64,000 nt of DNA from Limnomonas spitsbergensis (lineage: Eukaryota; Chlorophyta; Chlorophyceae; Chlamydomonadales), in the NCBI GenBank assembly GCA_037349105.1, contig JAYJMM010000039.1, positions 992,001 to 1,056,000 on the forward strand, written 5' to 3'. A program made the position numbers and the translations under genes. Below are positions 11,201 to 22,300 of the stretch, one piece after another (the first letter of the stretch is position 1; each line of letters starts with the position of its first letter). A model generated the notes under the pieces. The model was not told where the DNA came from. It saw only the letters and a program-made list of their open reading frames with translations, and searched no databases.

Positions 11201-12277
11201 TAGGGGCACTCTTAGAGAGGTAGGTACTGGAGACTTTGAGACACTTGCAATGAGGTGCCATGAATTCAAATGGGGAGAGTGCAGCTGGCATCGCCCCAGA
11301 AGATGGACAGCAGCTAGTCTGGCGCAACAAGATATTTTCGGGTCTGCTTGAAAGAAACAGCCACATGTCCACGTCCCTGCCATCTATATGCCATGAACAG
11401 AGCGGGGTGAGAGCAGGATGGCCATCAGCACACTCGCAATTCCAGGACGAAACAATCCCCTGATAACTTTCGTGGGGTAAAGTGGGAAATTATGACTTGC
11501 AGCCGAGAAATTTGCATGCATTTTCATTGGACCATGGGGTAGATGTATTAAAACATAGCATGGGCTCGAAATCGGGCATGGGGATGGGCGGATGGCAGCC
11601 CATGCTTGGTCTCATGTGCTGATACCAAAGAAAGCTTTGTTAGGGCTGTTGCATGAGGAGGCCCGGAAAGTAGATAAGGCATGTCGGCATGGGGGATGAC
11701 GGTCAGCGCTGTCCTAGCACCTCAGCATGCAATTCACCTCGACGTTGCAGTCACGACAAAGTAGAGGTCCTCTCGCTTCTCCTTCAGTCTGTGCAGAACC
11801 GAGTCCTTGCCGACACCGCTAGGGCCCGAGATTACGACTACCACGGGCTTGGGAGGCGGAACCTTGGTGAAGGCAACGGCAAACGGACACAATTATGAGA
11901 GTTCAAATCCTTGGTGTATGTCTTTGGGGGGTGAGAGGGCCATGCAATGGGGCCACCCGCCAGCCACATATTTGCAGGCGTAAAGCGCTCACGAGAGGTT
12001 TGCGGTCCAGAGGCCCGAGCACTTTCTCCAGCGCAGCTAGCGTTGCCTCCTCCATCCTATCGGCAGTGCTGGTGGTTGTGGCAGCTCGGTTCCCTGGCTG
12101 AAACATGTTCCAAGCAGTCTTTACGCCTTTTGGCTCTGCTATCGACGAGGAAGACGGTGGTGTCTCCAGCACTGAAACTACGCATCTGCTATGCAACGGT
12201 CTCTCTAATCCTGCACGAATAGGAGCCAGCGTCCTCAAAGAGGCCCGCAGCGTGGGAGAGACAATGCTGCTGATCAT
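8143..12277 (-). CDS. Guanylate kinase, plastid/mitochondrial-type, 6 exons
   Basis: Phosphorylates GMP to GDP with ATP. Exons (minus strand): 11993-12277, 11738-11862, 10979-11117, 9985-10149, 8886-8952, 8143-8294; all phases agree and give 310 aa. Residues 1-95 are rich in Ala, Ser, Thr and Arg and poor in acids, as expected for an organelle transit region, and are shared with no known domain. The P-loop GPSGVGKDS is at 108-116, followed by FVVTATSR, then [26 protein letters not shown] (GMP-binding region), [25 protein letters not shown] and FDYVVVN. The family's end motif IIDAEKARV is followed by about 20 residues encoded by a minisatellite unit. Plant organellar guanylate kinase (Arabidopsis V2 type) is the closest form I know. 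The exon 2 acceptor (CACCAAG) is the weakest splice call; phase and homology support it. Confidence 0.94.
8960..9065. repeat. Short G-rich repeats next to guanylate kinase exon 5 acceptor
   Basis: Three or four imperfect repeats of a 'ggaggagggggacggg' theme lie directly outside the acceptor of exon 5. On the transcript strand they supply a C-rich pyrimidine stretch before the AG. Confidence 0.6.
10142..10265 (-). repeat. Three copies of guanylate kinase exon 4 acceptor edge
   Basis: The block 'gatccacctggtagatac' at the exon 4/intron 3 border (plus-strand view) is repeated as 'gatccacatggtagatat' near 10192 and more weakly as 'gatccatatggcagcacc' near 10244. Each of the first two is followed by 'gggag.aggaagggaggt'. 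The unit carries the acceptor and the first bases of exon 4. Confidence 0.8.
10558..10655 (+). repeat. SINE-like repeat with CTTT tail, copy 1
   Basis: The segment 'ggcgcggatgtggctacagc' then 'gctgcgctgtttcc', 'cctcca' and 'ggcgtagctt' followed by TTCC/CTTT repeats is one of four copies, all on the plus strand: here, 44217-44297, 46331-46425 and 49900-49988. The conserved body and simple-sequence tail suggest a SINE, but I cannot identify A and B boxes with confidence. Confidence 0.6.
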
Positions 12278-12861
12278 AATGGATTGGTGGCGTCACGCTA
12301 TTTTCAGATTGTTAGATTTCGTTCATTCGCTATAGATGCGCGGCTCTTAGCACTTAACAAGGGTTATCGATCCACACTTACCGGTACGTAGAAGCCGTAA
12401 TATTCATCCCAGCTGCTCAAAGCCGTCCTGTCCCGAGGGTCGTATCATCACTTGCTCAAATGATCTTCTTGGAGTGGTTTGACGACCGCTGCCGGTGTCG
12501 GTCACCAGTGGTGGCATAGGTTAAGAAAGGTGCATACCCGCTGTGCACAGCTGAACGCTCAGCTATGGGGCTGGTAGAGGATGGGCAAGCTCAATACCAG
12601 CTACCATGCACACTGCACAGCCAGGACCATGGTGCAGCCATACCAAACTCCTCTGTGAGCAGTCGGAGCACCGGACATAGCATACGTACTATATGTGAGG
12701 GGTGCATGAGCATGGAGCCCGGTGATCTAGACACCAAGACAGTGGTGGCATGGGTAGTAGCTATGCAGCAAGCACAAGCAACCACTCGCTCAATCCCAAT
12801 TTTTCATAGTTTAATGTGGTCGAAATCATGTACCGTACTCGTTACCTATGCCCAAGTTTTA

Positions 12862-13135
12862 GTTTACTTTCTTCTCCCTTCTGATCATTGGGGCGCCCTC
12901 GCGGCCAAGCAGGGGTGGGATACGCTTGCTTTTGTGGCCTTTTTTTTGAGAGGCTTTGTTCAGGGCTCCTCTCTAGTGGAACTCAGGTGTCGGACTTGGT
13001 CTTCTTTGCCTCCCGGCCTCTCCTTTTGTTCCTTTCCCCCCTCGTCCTTTTAGCTTCCTCTTTTCTCCCTTCTGAACAGTTGGGCGCCTACGCGGCCGAG
13101 CTTTGAGCGGGCCCAGAGGTGTAACGTTACTGACC
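12862..13135 (+). mobile_element. Dispersed ~290-bp retro-repeat, copy 2
   Basis: Collinear with 5940-6237 and 40521-40806 over its whole length, with small indels. It ends 'gcgggcccagaggtgtaacg', as do the other copies. No target-site duplication is obvious. Confidence 0.75.
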
Positions 13136-13544
13136 TGTGCCTAAGTGTGCATCAGGCAACCTTCAAGCCACTAGGCAGCCACTATTGGGCCCCGATGCAT
13201 ACATGATGCAAACCTTGACTGACCAACAGCTGGGGCCCTAAGGAACATGGCTTGCTGCACCAAGCCCCCACGACTGTAGGCCGAGACACAGCTGAATTGT
13301 AGCATAAGTAACCTAGAAGAAATGTTGTAGGGTACCTCGGCACCTGCCCTTATGCTCGCAGTTGCAGACAAGGGACAAAGATTGATCAGCCGTCAGCCGC
13401 CGGTGACCCAAGCAGCAGGGCTCAATGCACCGAGCCCCCATGGCCACACGCTGTCATGCAACCGGATTTATGTGTGCTAGCCAGTTTGCCGGATGTGGGC
13501 CTTTTGTTTTTTGAATCTTGTTTGCAAGTTGACCCTGATCGCGG

Positions 13545-13605
13545 GTGTGGTACGTGTCCCATGCATCAAATGTGATGCTCTGTTGGACTGTAAAAACTTA
13601 TCAAA
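13545..13605 (+). repeat. Single end of MITE family M2
   Basis: Contains 'gtgtcccatgcatcaaatgt' followed by 'gatgctctgttggactgtaa', shared with 18130-18195 and with the complete element at 61344-61493. Only one arm is present. Confidence 0.6.
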
Positions 13606-13987
13606 CTTGATATGATGCTACCGTATGGGTGCAAGGTGGAGATAAGCTCGCTGAAATAAACACTGGGGTTGCCGCCTAGCCATCTGACGCCTTCCTGATT
13701 GCGGCACCCCCCTGCCACTCCCACCTCGTCCTCCCCTGTCCTGCCTCCGATGACAGCCAGGGCAGGGAGGCCAATCCAAGCAGCCGCAAGTCTCGAGGTA
13801 GTGAAGGAACCAGTCTCCCATGAGTAGACCCCCTCCAAGAAGAGGGCAAGCCCCCCATGTAGGGATGCTTAGGCAGGATACCTTGTTTGTCACCCATGTT
13901 CTATCACTTCTATTACTTAATCACTATTCTAGACACGTTGCATGAGTTATTCTTTTACGAGCTGTTTGTTTCCCTCTTTTTCACAGG

Positions 13988-14133
13988 CTGTGCTCGGAGC
14001 AGCTGTCCAGTCAGGACCACTGCGACTGCGGGGCATGCGCGCCGTCATCTCGGTCATGCGAGCCGCCGGCAATATCAAGCGCGCCTTCACCGGCTCTGTA
14101 GAGGACGTCCTGATGCTCCGCTTCTTTCCCTAA
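13988..14133 (+). pseudogene. Dynein heavy chain exon fragment with a frameshift
   Basis: From 13988 one frame reads LCSEQLSSQDHCDCG. After a two-base shift near 14033 the next frame reads MRAVISVMRAAGNIKR and then EDVLMLR. Together these match the dynein heavy chain stretch where CSEQLSSQDHYDxGMRAV is followed by an AAGNLKR-type helix and EDVLxLRA, in the AAA1-AAA2 region of the motor (family knowledge). A stop follows at 14131 with no donor site, and no neighbouring dynein exons are seen. A pseudogenised or retro-copied exon is the best reading; a sequencing error cannot explain the missing flanks. Confidence 0.65.
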
Positions 14134-16396
14134 ACGGAACAGCGACCAAGGGGAAAACACTTGTCAGGGTTCAGGTGGAGTGGCTGCATGATGTTTGTGG
14201 AGCAGCTTACAAGGATGGCGGCACGCAGGTCGTCGTAATCCATGACCGTCAATTGGACGCCTGGTTGGTGGTGGGTCATGAGGGAGGAACCAGTTTGTTG
14301 TGGAATGATCCCAGATTCTGTATTTTAGATACAACAAGTCAGGATACAAGCACTAATTGAAGGCCATAATTAGTCAGGAAAAGTGAATATATGTGAGAGA
14401 GGATTGGCATAACTGAAAGGGAAATATCATACTGATACCCCCTGCCGATACTGTGATGTGAATTCAAGTTTTTTTAAGAGAGTTTTCTGGCGACCTTCAT
14501 TATTACCGTGTTAGCATACTGTGTGCCGAATTATTTTTGTCCGACCTTCTTTCTTTCCATCTTTCCAATTCACCTTGCCATGCAGCCCCCTGGAGCGCAA
14601 CATCACCGAGGGCGGGAGATCGTTCTTGTGAAGGGGAGGTGGCTGGCTATTGTATTAGTGCGCCTAGATAACGTAAGTACGGGTACCGTATGCACATGCA
14701 ACACAGAGGACGGGAGGAATGTCGGTGACAGGGGTCCCTGCGGATCAAACTACCGGCCTGCGTGTCTTAAAACGTGACAATTACTCATGAGGATTGTCGA
14801 CCTGAGTGCGGGAGTGCATGGGCACATGGCTCATGGCCTCATGGGTGATGAATCAGATCCAAGATCTACCTGGATCTCGGATCTATCTCATCATGCACGA
14901 TGATGCGGATTCTCATTTAGTCATTTTGGCCAGTAATTCGCTAGGACTTTTGAAGAGTGCGGCGGGAAGCAAGGGCTGATCCACCTCGAAGGCAAAAGGC
15001 TCCAGGTAGCGGGCAAACCAGCATGGCCGATGACTGATGTTGGAGTATATTGTCGTGCATGGCAGTGCTTCTCGAATGTGAACCTTCACAAGGGCTCTGT
15101 GTCCATCACATCGCTCATGTCGGTGATCGTGTTCTTGTGGCCTATAAGATGGCAGAGCCAGCTCCCGACAATGTGTACTCGGTTGGCTGCTGACAACGGC
15201 TCTTCGTCGGAGAGACAACCCATCTTGCTCTGTTTGCTGCTGCTCGATGCCTCAGAATCAGCAAGGGGTAGAAGGCTTGTCCACGACGGACAAGGGACAT
15301 GAAGAAAGAGTACAAGGGTCGCTACCGGCACACAAGGAAGAAAATAATCAACTGAAACCGACGCCGTGGCTTTGAAGGAAGTGCTGGTCACTGGTGGTGG
15401 TGTGACTGTATAATGGATATGCGGTGAGTGGAACCTCCCTTGGTAAACCCTGGGAATAGCGTGTTACCGGGAAGCCGGGATTCTTAAAACGGTGTGAGTG
15501 TGTGACGTCGGGTGGTGTGACGTGATGCTGATGTGACGTAATAAAAATGTGGACATCACGTCGTCCGCATCACATGGAATCGTGCGGGGATCTCGAGGGA
15601 TTGATGGACCTCGTATGTGGAAAAAAAATCCGAACTCGATAATTCTGGAAATGTCGTAGAGTAGCTTGGGTGATATGGTGGTGGCCGTTTAGTCTGGTTT
15701 GCTTGGTACTCATCATCAGACACATCCCGGCGGCATGCCCGCGAAGTGGCATGCCATGTGACCAGGATAACCAACCAGCCCTATCGGACCTCCATATGAG
15801 TATTCTCCGAGGTTTGATACCCAACGCACAGTATATTGATTGGTGCGTACTTTAATTTTGGTTTTGCTGTAGTTGGGGGCACCTGTCCTACTCCTTGGTC
15901 GCGCATCTGCGCTGTGCTTGATGGATTCAGCCCCTCGATTCAAAGGATAAGCACGGCACGTAATACACAAATACCTAGGCCTTCAGAGCTTATTTTCATT
16001 TTACTCGGCCAAACCCTAGCTGAGTCTCACCTATCGCTTCCTGCCTCCCTCCGCCCTCCTGCCTTGCCCTGCACACTCGCAGGCACTGTGGGTGCAGAAC
16101 CTCGAGGATTCAAATTATAAGCATAGTCAAAGTCCCATCCGCGTCCTGCGGAGCTCCCCCTGACAACCCAGGGAAGAGCCCCTTACATCCTTGCTGGCAT
16201 CTGCCCGCCCGTCGCCGCGTTCGAAAATCCCATGTTCTCCAACTCCTTCGAGGGAAACATCTCGTGAGGACTCCTACGCTTCTATCACCCCCTGCTTTGG
16301 ATTTCAGCCCACATCCCCCTCTCCAGCACCTCCCCGGCCTCTTTCTCCTCCGCCCCCCGCGCATCTCCTCATATCAAGCCCATCGCGACACTCGAC
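14134..16396. other. No recognisable gene; upstream region of FYVE-SYLF gene
   Basis: Open frames here are short and unlike any family I know. Positions 15490-15540 hold several 'gtgacgt' motifs, and 16060-16390 is a C-rich stretch just before the FYVE-SYLF start that probably includes its 5'UTR. Nothing more can be supported. Confidence 0.4.
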
Positions 16397-19300
16397 ATGA
16401 GCGGCAGCCTGAGCCTAGACGAGCGGGAGCAGGCTGATGGCTGGGAGGCCTTCCCCGACGGCTCTACTGCAGCCAAAAGCTACGCCGACGACGTCAAGCA
16501 GTGCAACGACGCGCCCCAGGCGTACTGGCCCGCTGCTGCTGCTGCAGCTGCCCCCCTGGAGCCAGGCAGTTCAGGGCCCATATCCCCCGAAGAAGTAGCA
16601 CAGCACCAGGACGTGCTAGCGCTCGAGCCGCCGCATTGGCTGCCAGACAGCTACGCTGCAGCATGTGGGAGCTGCCACCTCCAGTTCGTGCCGCTGAGGC
16701 GCCTCAAGCATCACTGCAGGCAAGTACACGGCAGCAACAGCTCCTGTCGCTAGGCCTGTGCATGGATCCTCGCACTGGCCTTTTCCAAGTGGCCAGGCAG
16801 TGTCGTGGTTTTTGTGCCTTTATCAAATGTCATGCATGCCGCAACTCCGCAAGGGCCGTGTGTGGTTTCTGCCTGAGGGAGGTGACAGGTGTGTCTCTTG
16901 AAGCACGGTTGTGGGGCTGGTCTCCTGCCATGCTCAGCACTCAGCACCGCCTTGGATAGAGAATGCTTTGCCCACTCGCACGTGTGTGGCTGTGGAGTCC
17001 TAGCCTCTAGGCTTCAGGCCTCACACAGGCCAGGAAGCGCTTGTGCACTCGAGTCATAGGCAGGCCCTGGGAAGTGCTGATCATGGTTATAAACATGGTG
17101 AAACGATCCGGCAAGACCTTTATCATATCACGCCATATCGTGCTTCCTTATTTACCGGTAATACAATCCGGCTGAACCTGTACCGTACCATACCACCTTG
17201 GTTACAATTTCCGTGCCCACACTTGCGCCGCCAGCTTATTTATTGACTGTGACCTGGCAACAGGCTCCCTCCACTCTTGTGCGAAGCTGACCTGGCCGTG
17301 TGCCTGTTCCTTGACCAGCAGCCAAAATTCCCAGCAGTCCCTTCAGCCAGGGTACAGGCAGCCCAAGGGGTACAGGCAGCCAGGGTACAGGAAGCCAGGG
17401 GGCACAGACACCCAGGGGGGTACAGGTAGCCAGGGTATAGGCATCCACGGCACAGACAGCCAGGGGGCACAGAGAGCCAGGGGATACAGACAGCCAGGGT
17501 ATGGGCAGCCAGGGTACAGGCAGCCACTAGAGCTGACCTGTGCTGTAGTTGGCATGAGGCTGATGGATGCTGATTGGAGCCATGGAGCGGCGTAGCCTGG
17601 GGATGCGTACACGGCCCACTAGGGCTCGATGGAAGCGGCTGAGCCTGGGGATGCATACCACGGCCCAGTAGGGCTCCATGCTGTAGGCGTGAAGGATGAT
17701 GCAAGAACCGGACGCTTTGCAAATCCTGCTGCGCAGAGTAAAAGCCAGCTACCGCGCCTTGATTCAAAGCTGTGAGCATTGTTTATGATCCAATGGATGC
17801 TCGCAGGATATGCAGCAAGATCTTGTAAGATATTTTCATATTTACGATATTTATTTTACGATGCTATACGATATTTGCGATACTTTTACGATATTTACGA
17901 TCCAACGCTTGCAGGATGTGCGGCAAGATCTTTTGCAACAGTTGCTGCCACAAGAGGCTGCTTCTGCCGCCCAAGCACATGCTCAGGTCAGTGAGATTTT
18001 CCTCGTCGTCGCGGGGGGTCAGGGGTTTAAACGGCATGCTGGCTGGCCGTGCGCACCATCGCCTCTGTTGCGGGCTTTTGCCTGTCCTCCCTCTTGCAAG
18101 CACCTGATCATGTTATGGCTGGGGCTTATTTTTACGGGCACATGTCCCATACATCAAATGTGATGCTCTGTTGGACTGTAAAAACTTCACCATGTCACCC
18201 CTCTTCTGCTCTTTGCTGTAGAGACCCCCAGCGTGTGTGTGAGCTCTGCTCCAGCCTGCTGCGCCCTCTCCAGGCATTCCTCGCAGAAACGGAGGTGGGC
18301 GGCCGGGTCGAGACGAGCTTGCGCGTTGAGGGGGCCCTGGCCTAGAGGTTTTACATCTAGCCAAGCAGAGGGCGTGGATGATGCAGATGGATACCGTACA
18401 GTGTTGGTTATCAGTTGGTTATTAAAGAGATGAGCCGCGCCAGTAGTTTTTCACTGCTATTGCGTCAGGGAAATATCAGGAATGAGACCTTGGAGGAGGA
18501 CTGGCAAGCAAGCGCCGACTCTCGTGTCTGTTCTCTTGCTCTAGACACGATCTCTCTCGCAGGACTAGCAGGCCTTATGACTTCATTAACGTAAAACACT
18601 TAAATAGCCTTTCAACAGCTGATGTTGTGACGCATCATTTCTAAAGGATCCTTGCACTTACCCTTCGCCGGCCAATGCGGTACAACCTCCGATACGGGAC
18701 AGCATTGCCCCCGGTCTCCCTGCGGTACATTCCATATCAAACCTCAAACCCTGAACCCTCCCGCAGGCTGCTGCGGTACAACCTCCGGTACGGGACAGCA
18801 TCGATCCGGTCTCCCTGCGCTCATGGCTTAACAGCCCTTGGAGCAGCAGCCTTGAGGGCGACATATTCAAGGTGGCTTGCGAGGGTACAAAGACCCTGAA
18901 CTCTTAACCATGAACCCTAAATACTGGATCAGCACCCGTAAGGCGACATATTCAAGATGGGCTGTGAATGTTAAGCTGAATCCCTGAACCCCAGATACTG
19001 AATACTCAAGGATCGGCGCCCTTGAGGGTGGCATGAGCATTGTACAAAGTGGCCAGAGGTTCCAGGGAGGGAAGGGGGGAGGGAGGGAGAGAGAGGGGGG
19101 GGGGGGGCAATAAGTGGGGGGGGAGCGGGATGGTGAGTGGATTGGGGTAATGGGCGGCACCTTGAGTGGACTGGGGCAATGGGCGGCACCTTGAGTGGAC
19201 TGGGGCAATGGGCGGCACCTTGAGTGGACTGGGGCAATGGGTGGCACCTTGAGTGGACTGGGGCAATGGGCGGCACCTTGAGTGGACTGGGGCAATGGGC

Positions 19301-22300
19301 GGCACCTTGAGTGGACTGGGGCAATGGGCGGCACCTTGAGTGGACTGGGGCAATGGGTGGCACCTTGAGTGGACTGGGGCAATGGGCGGCACCTTGAGTG
19401 GACTGGGGTAATGGGCGGCACCTTGAGTGGACTGGGGCAATGGGCGGCACCTTGAGTGGACTGGGGCAATGGGCGGCACCTTGAGTGGACTGGGGCAATG
19501 GGCGGCACCTTGAGTGGACTGGGGCAATGGGTGGCACCTTGAGTGGACTGGGGCAATGGGCGGCACCTTGAGTGGACTGGGGCAATGGGCGGCACCTTGA
19601 GTGGACTGGGGCAATGGGCGGCACCTTGAGTGGACTGGGGCAATGGGTGGCACCTTGAGTGGACTGGGGCAATGGGCGGCACCTTGAGTGGACTGGGGCA
19701 ATGGGCGGCACCTTGAGTGGACTGGGGCAATGGGCGGCACCTTGAGTGGACTGGGGCAATGGGCGGCACCTTGAGTGGACTGGGGCAATGGGCGGCACCT
19801 TGAGTGGACTGGGGCAATGGGCGGCACCTTGAGTGGATTGGGGCAATGGGCGGCACCTTGAGTGGACTGGGGCAATGGGCGGCACCTTGAGTGGACTGGG
19901 GCAATGGGCGGCACCTTGAGTGGACTGGGGCAATGGGTGGCACCTTGAGAAGATTGGGGCAATGGGCGGCACCTTGAGTGGACTGGGGCAATGGGCGGCA
20001 CCTTGAGTGGACTGGGGCAATGGGCGGCACCTTGAGTGGATTGGGGCAATGGGCGGCACCTTGAGTGGATTGGGGCAATGGGCGGCACCTTGAGTGGACT
20101 GGGGCAATGGGTGGCACCTTGAGTGGATAGGGGCAATGGGCGGCACCTTGAGTGGATTGGGGCAATGGGCGGCACCTTGAGTGGATTGGGGCAATGGGTG
20201 GCACCTTGAGTGGACTGGGGCAATGGGCGGCACCTTGAGTGGACTGGGGCAATGGGCGGCACCTTGAGTGGACTGGGGCAATGGGCGGCACCTTGAGTGG
20301 ACTGGGGCAATGGGCGGCACCTTGAGTGGACTGGGGCAATGGGCGGCACCTTGAGTGGATTGGGGCAATGGGCGGCACCTTGAGTGGACTGGGGCAATGG
20401 GCGGCACCTTGAGTGAACTGGGGCAATGGGCGGCACCTTGAGTGGATTGGGGCAATGGGCGGCACCTTGAGTGGACTGGGGCAATGGGCGGCACCTTGAG
20501 TGGACTGGGGCAATGGGCGGCACCTTGAGTGGACTGGGGCAATGGGCGGCACCTTGAGTGGATAGGGGCAATGGGCGGCACCTTGAGTGGACTGGGGCAA
20601 TGGGCGGCACCTTGAGTGGATTGGGGCAATGGGCGGCACCTTGAGTGGACTGGGGCAATGGGCGGCACCTTGAGTGGACTGGGGCAATGGGCGGCACCTT
20701 GAGTGGACTGGGGCAATGGGCGGCACCTTGAGTGGACTGGGGCAATGGGCGGCACCTTGAGTTGACTGGGGCAATGGGCGGCACCTTGAGTGGATTGGGG
20801 CAATGGGCGGCACCTTGAGTGGACTGGGGCAATGGGCGGCACCTTGAGTGGACTGGGGCAATGGGCGGCACCTTGAGTGGACTGGGGCAATGGGCGGCAC
20901 CTTGAGTGGACTGGGGCAATGGGCGGCACCTTGAGTGGACTGGGGCAATGGGCGGCACCTTGAGTGGATTGGGGCAATGGGCGGCACCTTGAGTGGACTG
21001 GGGCAATGGGCGGCACCTTGAGTAGATTGGGGCAATGGGCGGCACCTTGAGTGGACTGGGGCAATGGGCGGCACCTTGAGTGGATTGGGGCAATGGGCGG
21101 CACCTTGAGTGGACTGGGGCAATGGGCGGCACCTTGAGTGGACTGGGGCAATGGGCGGCACCTTGAGTGGACTGGGGCAATGGGCGGCACCTTGAGTGGA
21201 CTGGGGCAATGGGCGGCACCTTGAGTGGACTGGGGCAATGGGCGGCACCTTGAGTGGGGCGGCGCCTTGAGTGGATTGGGGCGGGCGATTTGGGGCGGCA
21301 CCTTAAGTGGATCTTTGCGTGCCACAAGTTGCTCAAGAAGCACAAGCCAGTGCTGTGCCCTGTTTGTACTGCAAGTATGAACCCGGTGTTGTCCACACTT
21401 TGTACCACGTCCTTCTCCCTCACGGCTGTGCCCTCTTTCCTGCCAGGTCGCAAACATCCTCCAGACCTTCACCCGGACAATGCGACTACGTCCAGAAGAG
21501 GGCCTGCCGGGAGCTGTACTGCAGGGCTGCAGGGCGCTTGTACTGCTCTCCTCGGTCAAGCTCGGCGCGGGCTGGTCGTGCTCCGTGGGCACGGGTGAGT
21601 GCGGCCTGCCACAGGTTATGTACCGCTGGGATGGCGCGATCTTGTACTGCTATCCTATGCCCACCCCATGAGGGTGCGCACATAGAATGCCAATGTTGTG
21701 TTTTCCCGGGGACACTGTCCCGCGCGCATTAAGCAATGCACCGCCTGTCTGCGTCATTATCCCGCAGCACGCTCACTGCACTGATGCCTGCACGCCGCCA
21801 AGGCAGCGCATGCATGTACACAGATGTCATAACTGAAACATACCAGTTAAGGCGGCTTGTTAAACCGTTGGTTACTCCTCTGGATACTGTGGTGTGAATA
21901 TTAAAATAATGTCCCGGTAATACCGGGTATCGGGTGAAAGTTTCAGCTGTGTTTTTTTAGGGAAAACAATTTCGGAAGTACACACATCAAAGGAGCCTAA
22001 GATCTTTGACAAATGTACATCCAAATCAAACCCGCCTTCCCTTCACCCCCCGCCTCCTTGCCAGGTGTCGTTGTGTCAAGAGACCCCGAGGGCGGCGGCT
22101 GGTCTGCTCCGTGCGCAATAGCTTGCTGTGGCATGGGCTGGGGACTGCAGGTGGGGTGTGCGCTACGGCCTGTCGTGGATTAAGCTGGGGGCTGCCTGTA
22201 GGATGTGCGGCAGGGGTGGTGTACGGCGTTGCCGCCTGGATGCGTGTGGAAGCGTTGCAATCCGACCCGCTGCGAATCCCTTCAGCTTCCTGACATGAGG

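Larger units (their letters stand above)
12280..13985. other. Intergenic; dispersed repeats only
   Basis: Contains an R3 repeat (12535-12608), copy 2 of the ~290-bp retro-repeat (12862-13135), pieces of another dispersed family around 13190-13290 ('ccatggcttgctgcaccaag' theme) and a MITE end at 13545-13605. No gene is recognised. Confidence 0.5.

Noticed and set aside
18867..21592. Three overlapping minus-strand open frames of 793, 873 and 815 codons
   Set aside because: They are the three frames of a 29-bp tandem repeat that happens to lack stops; translations are pure repeat and the region is an intron of the plus-strand gene.
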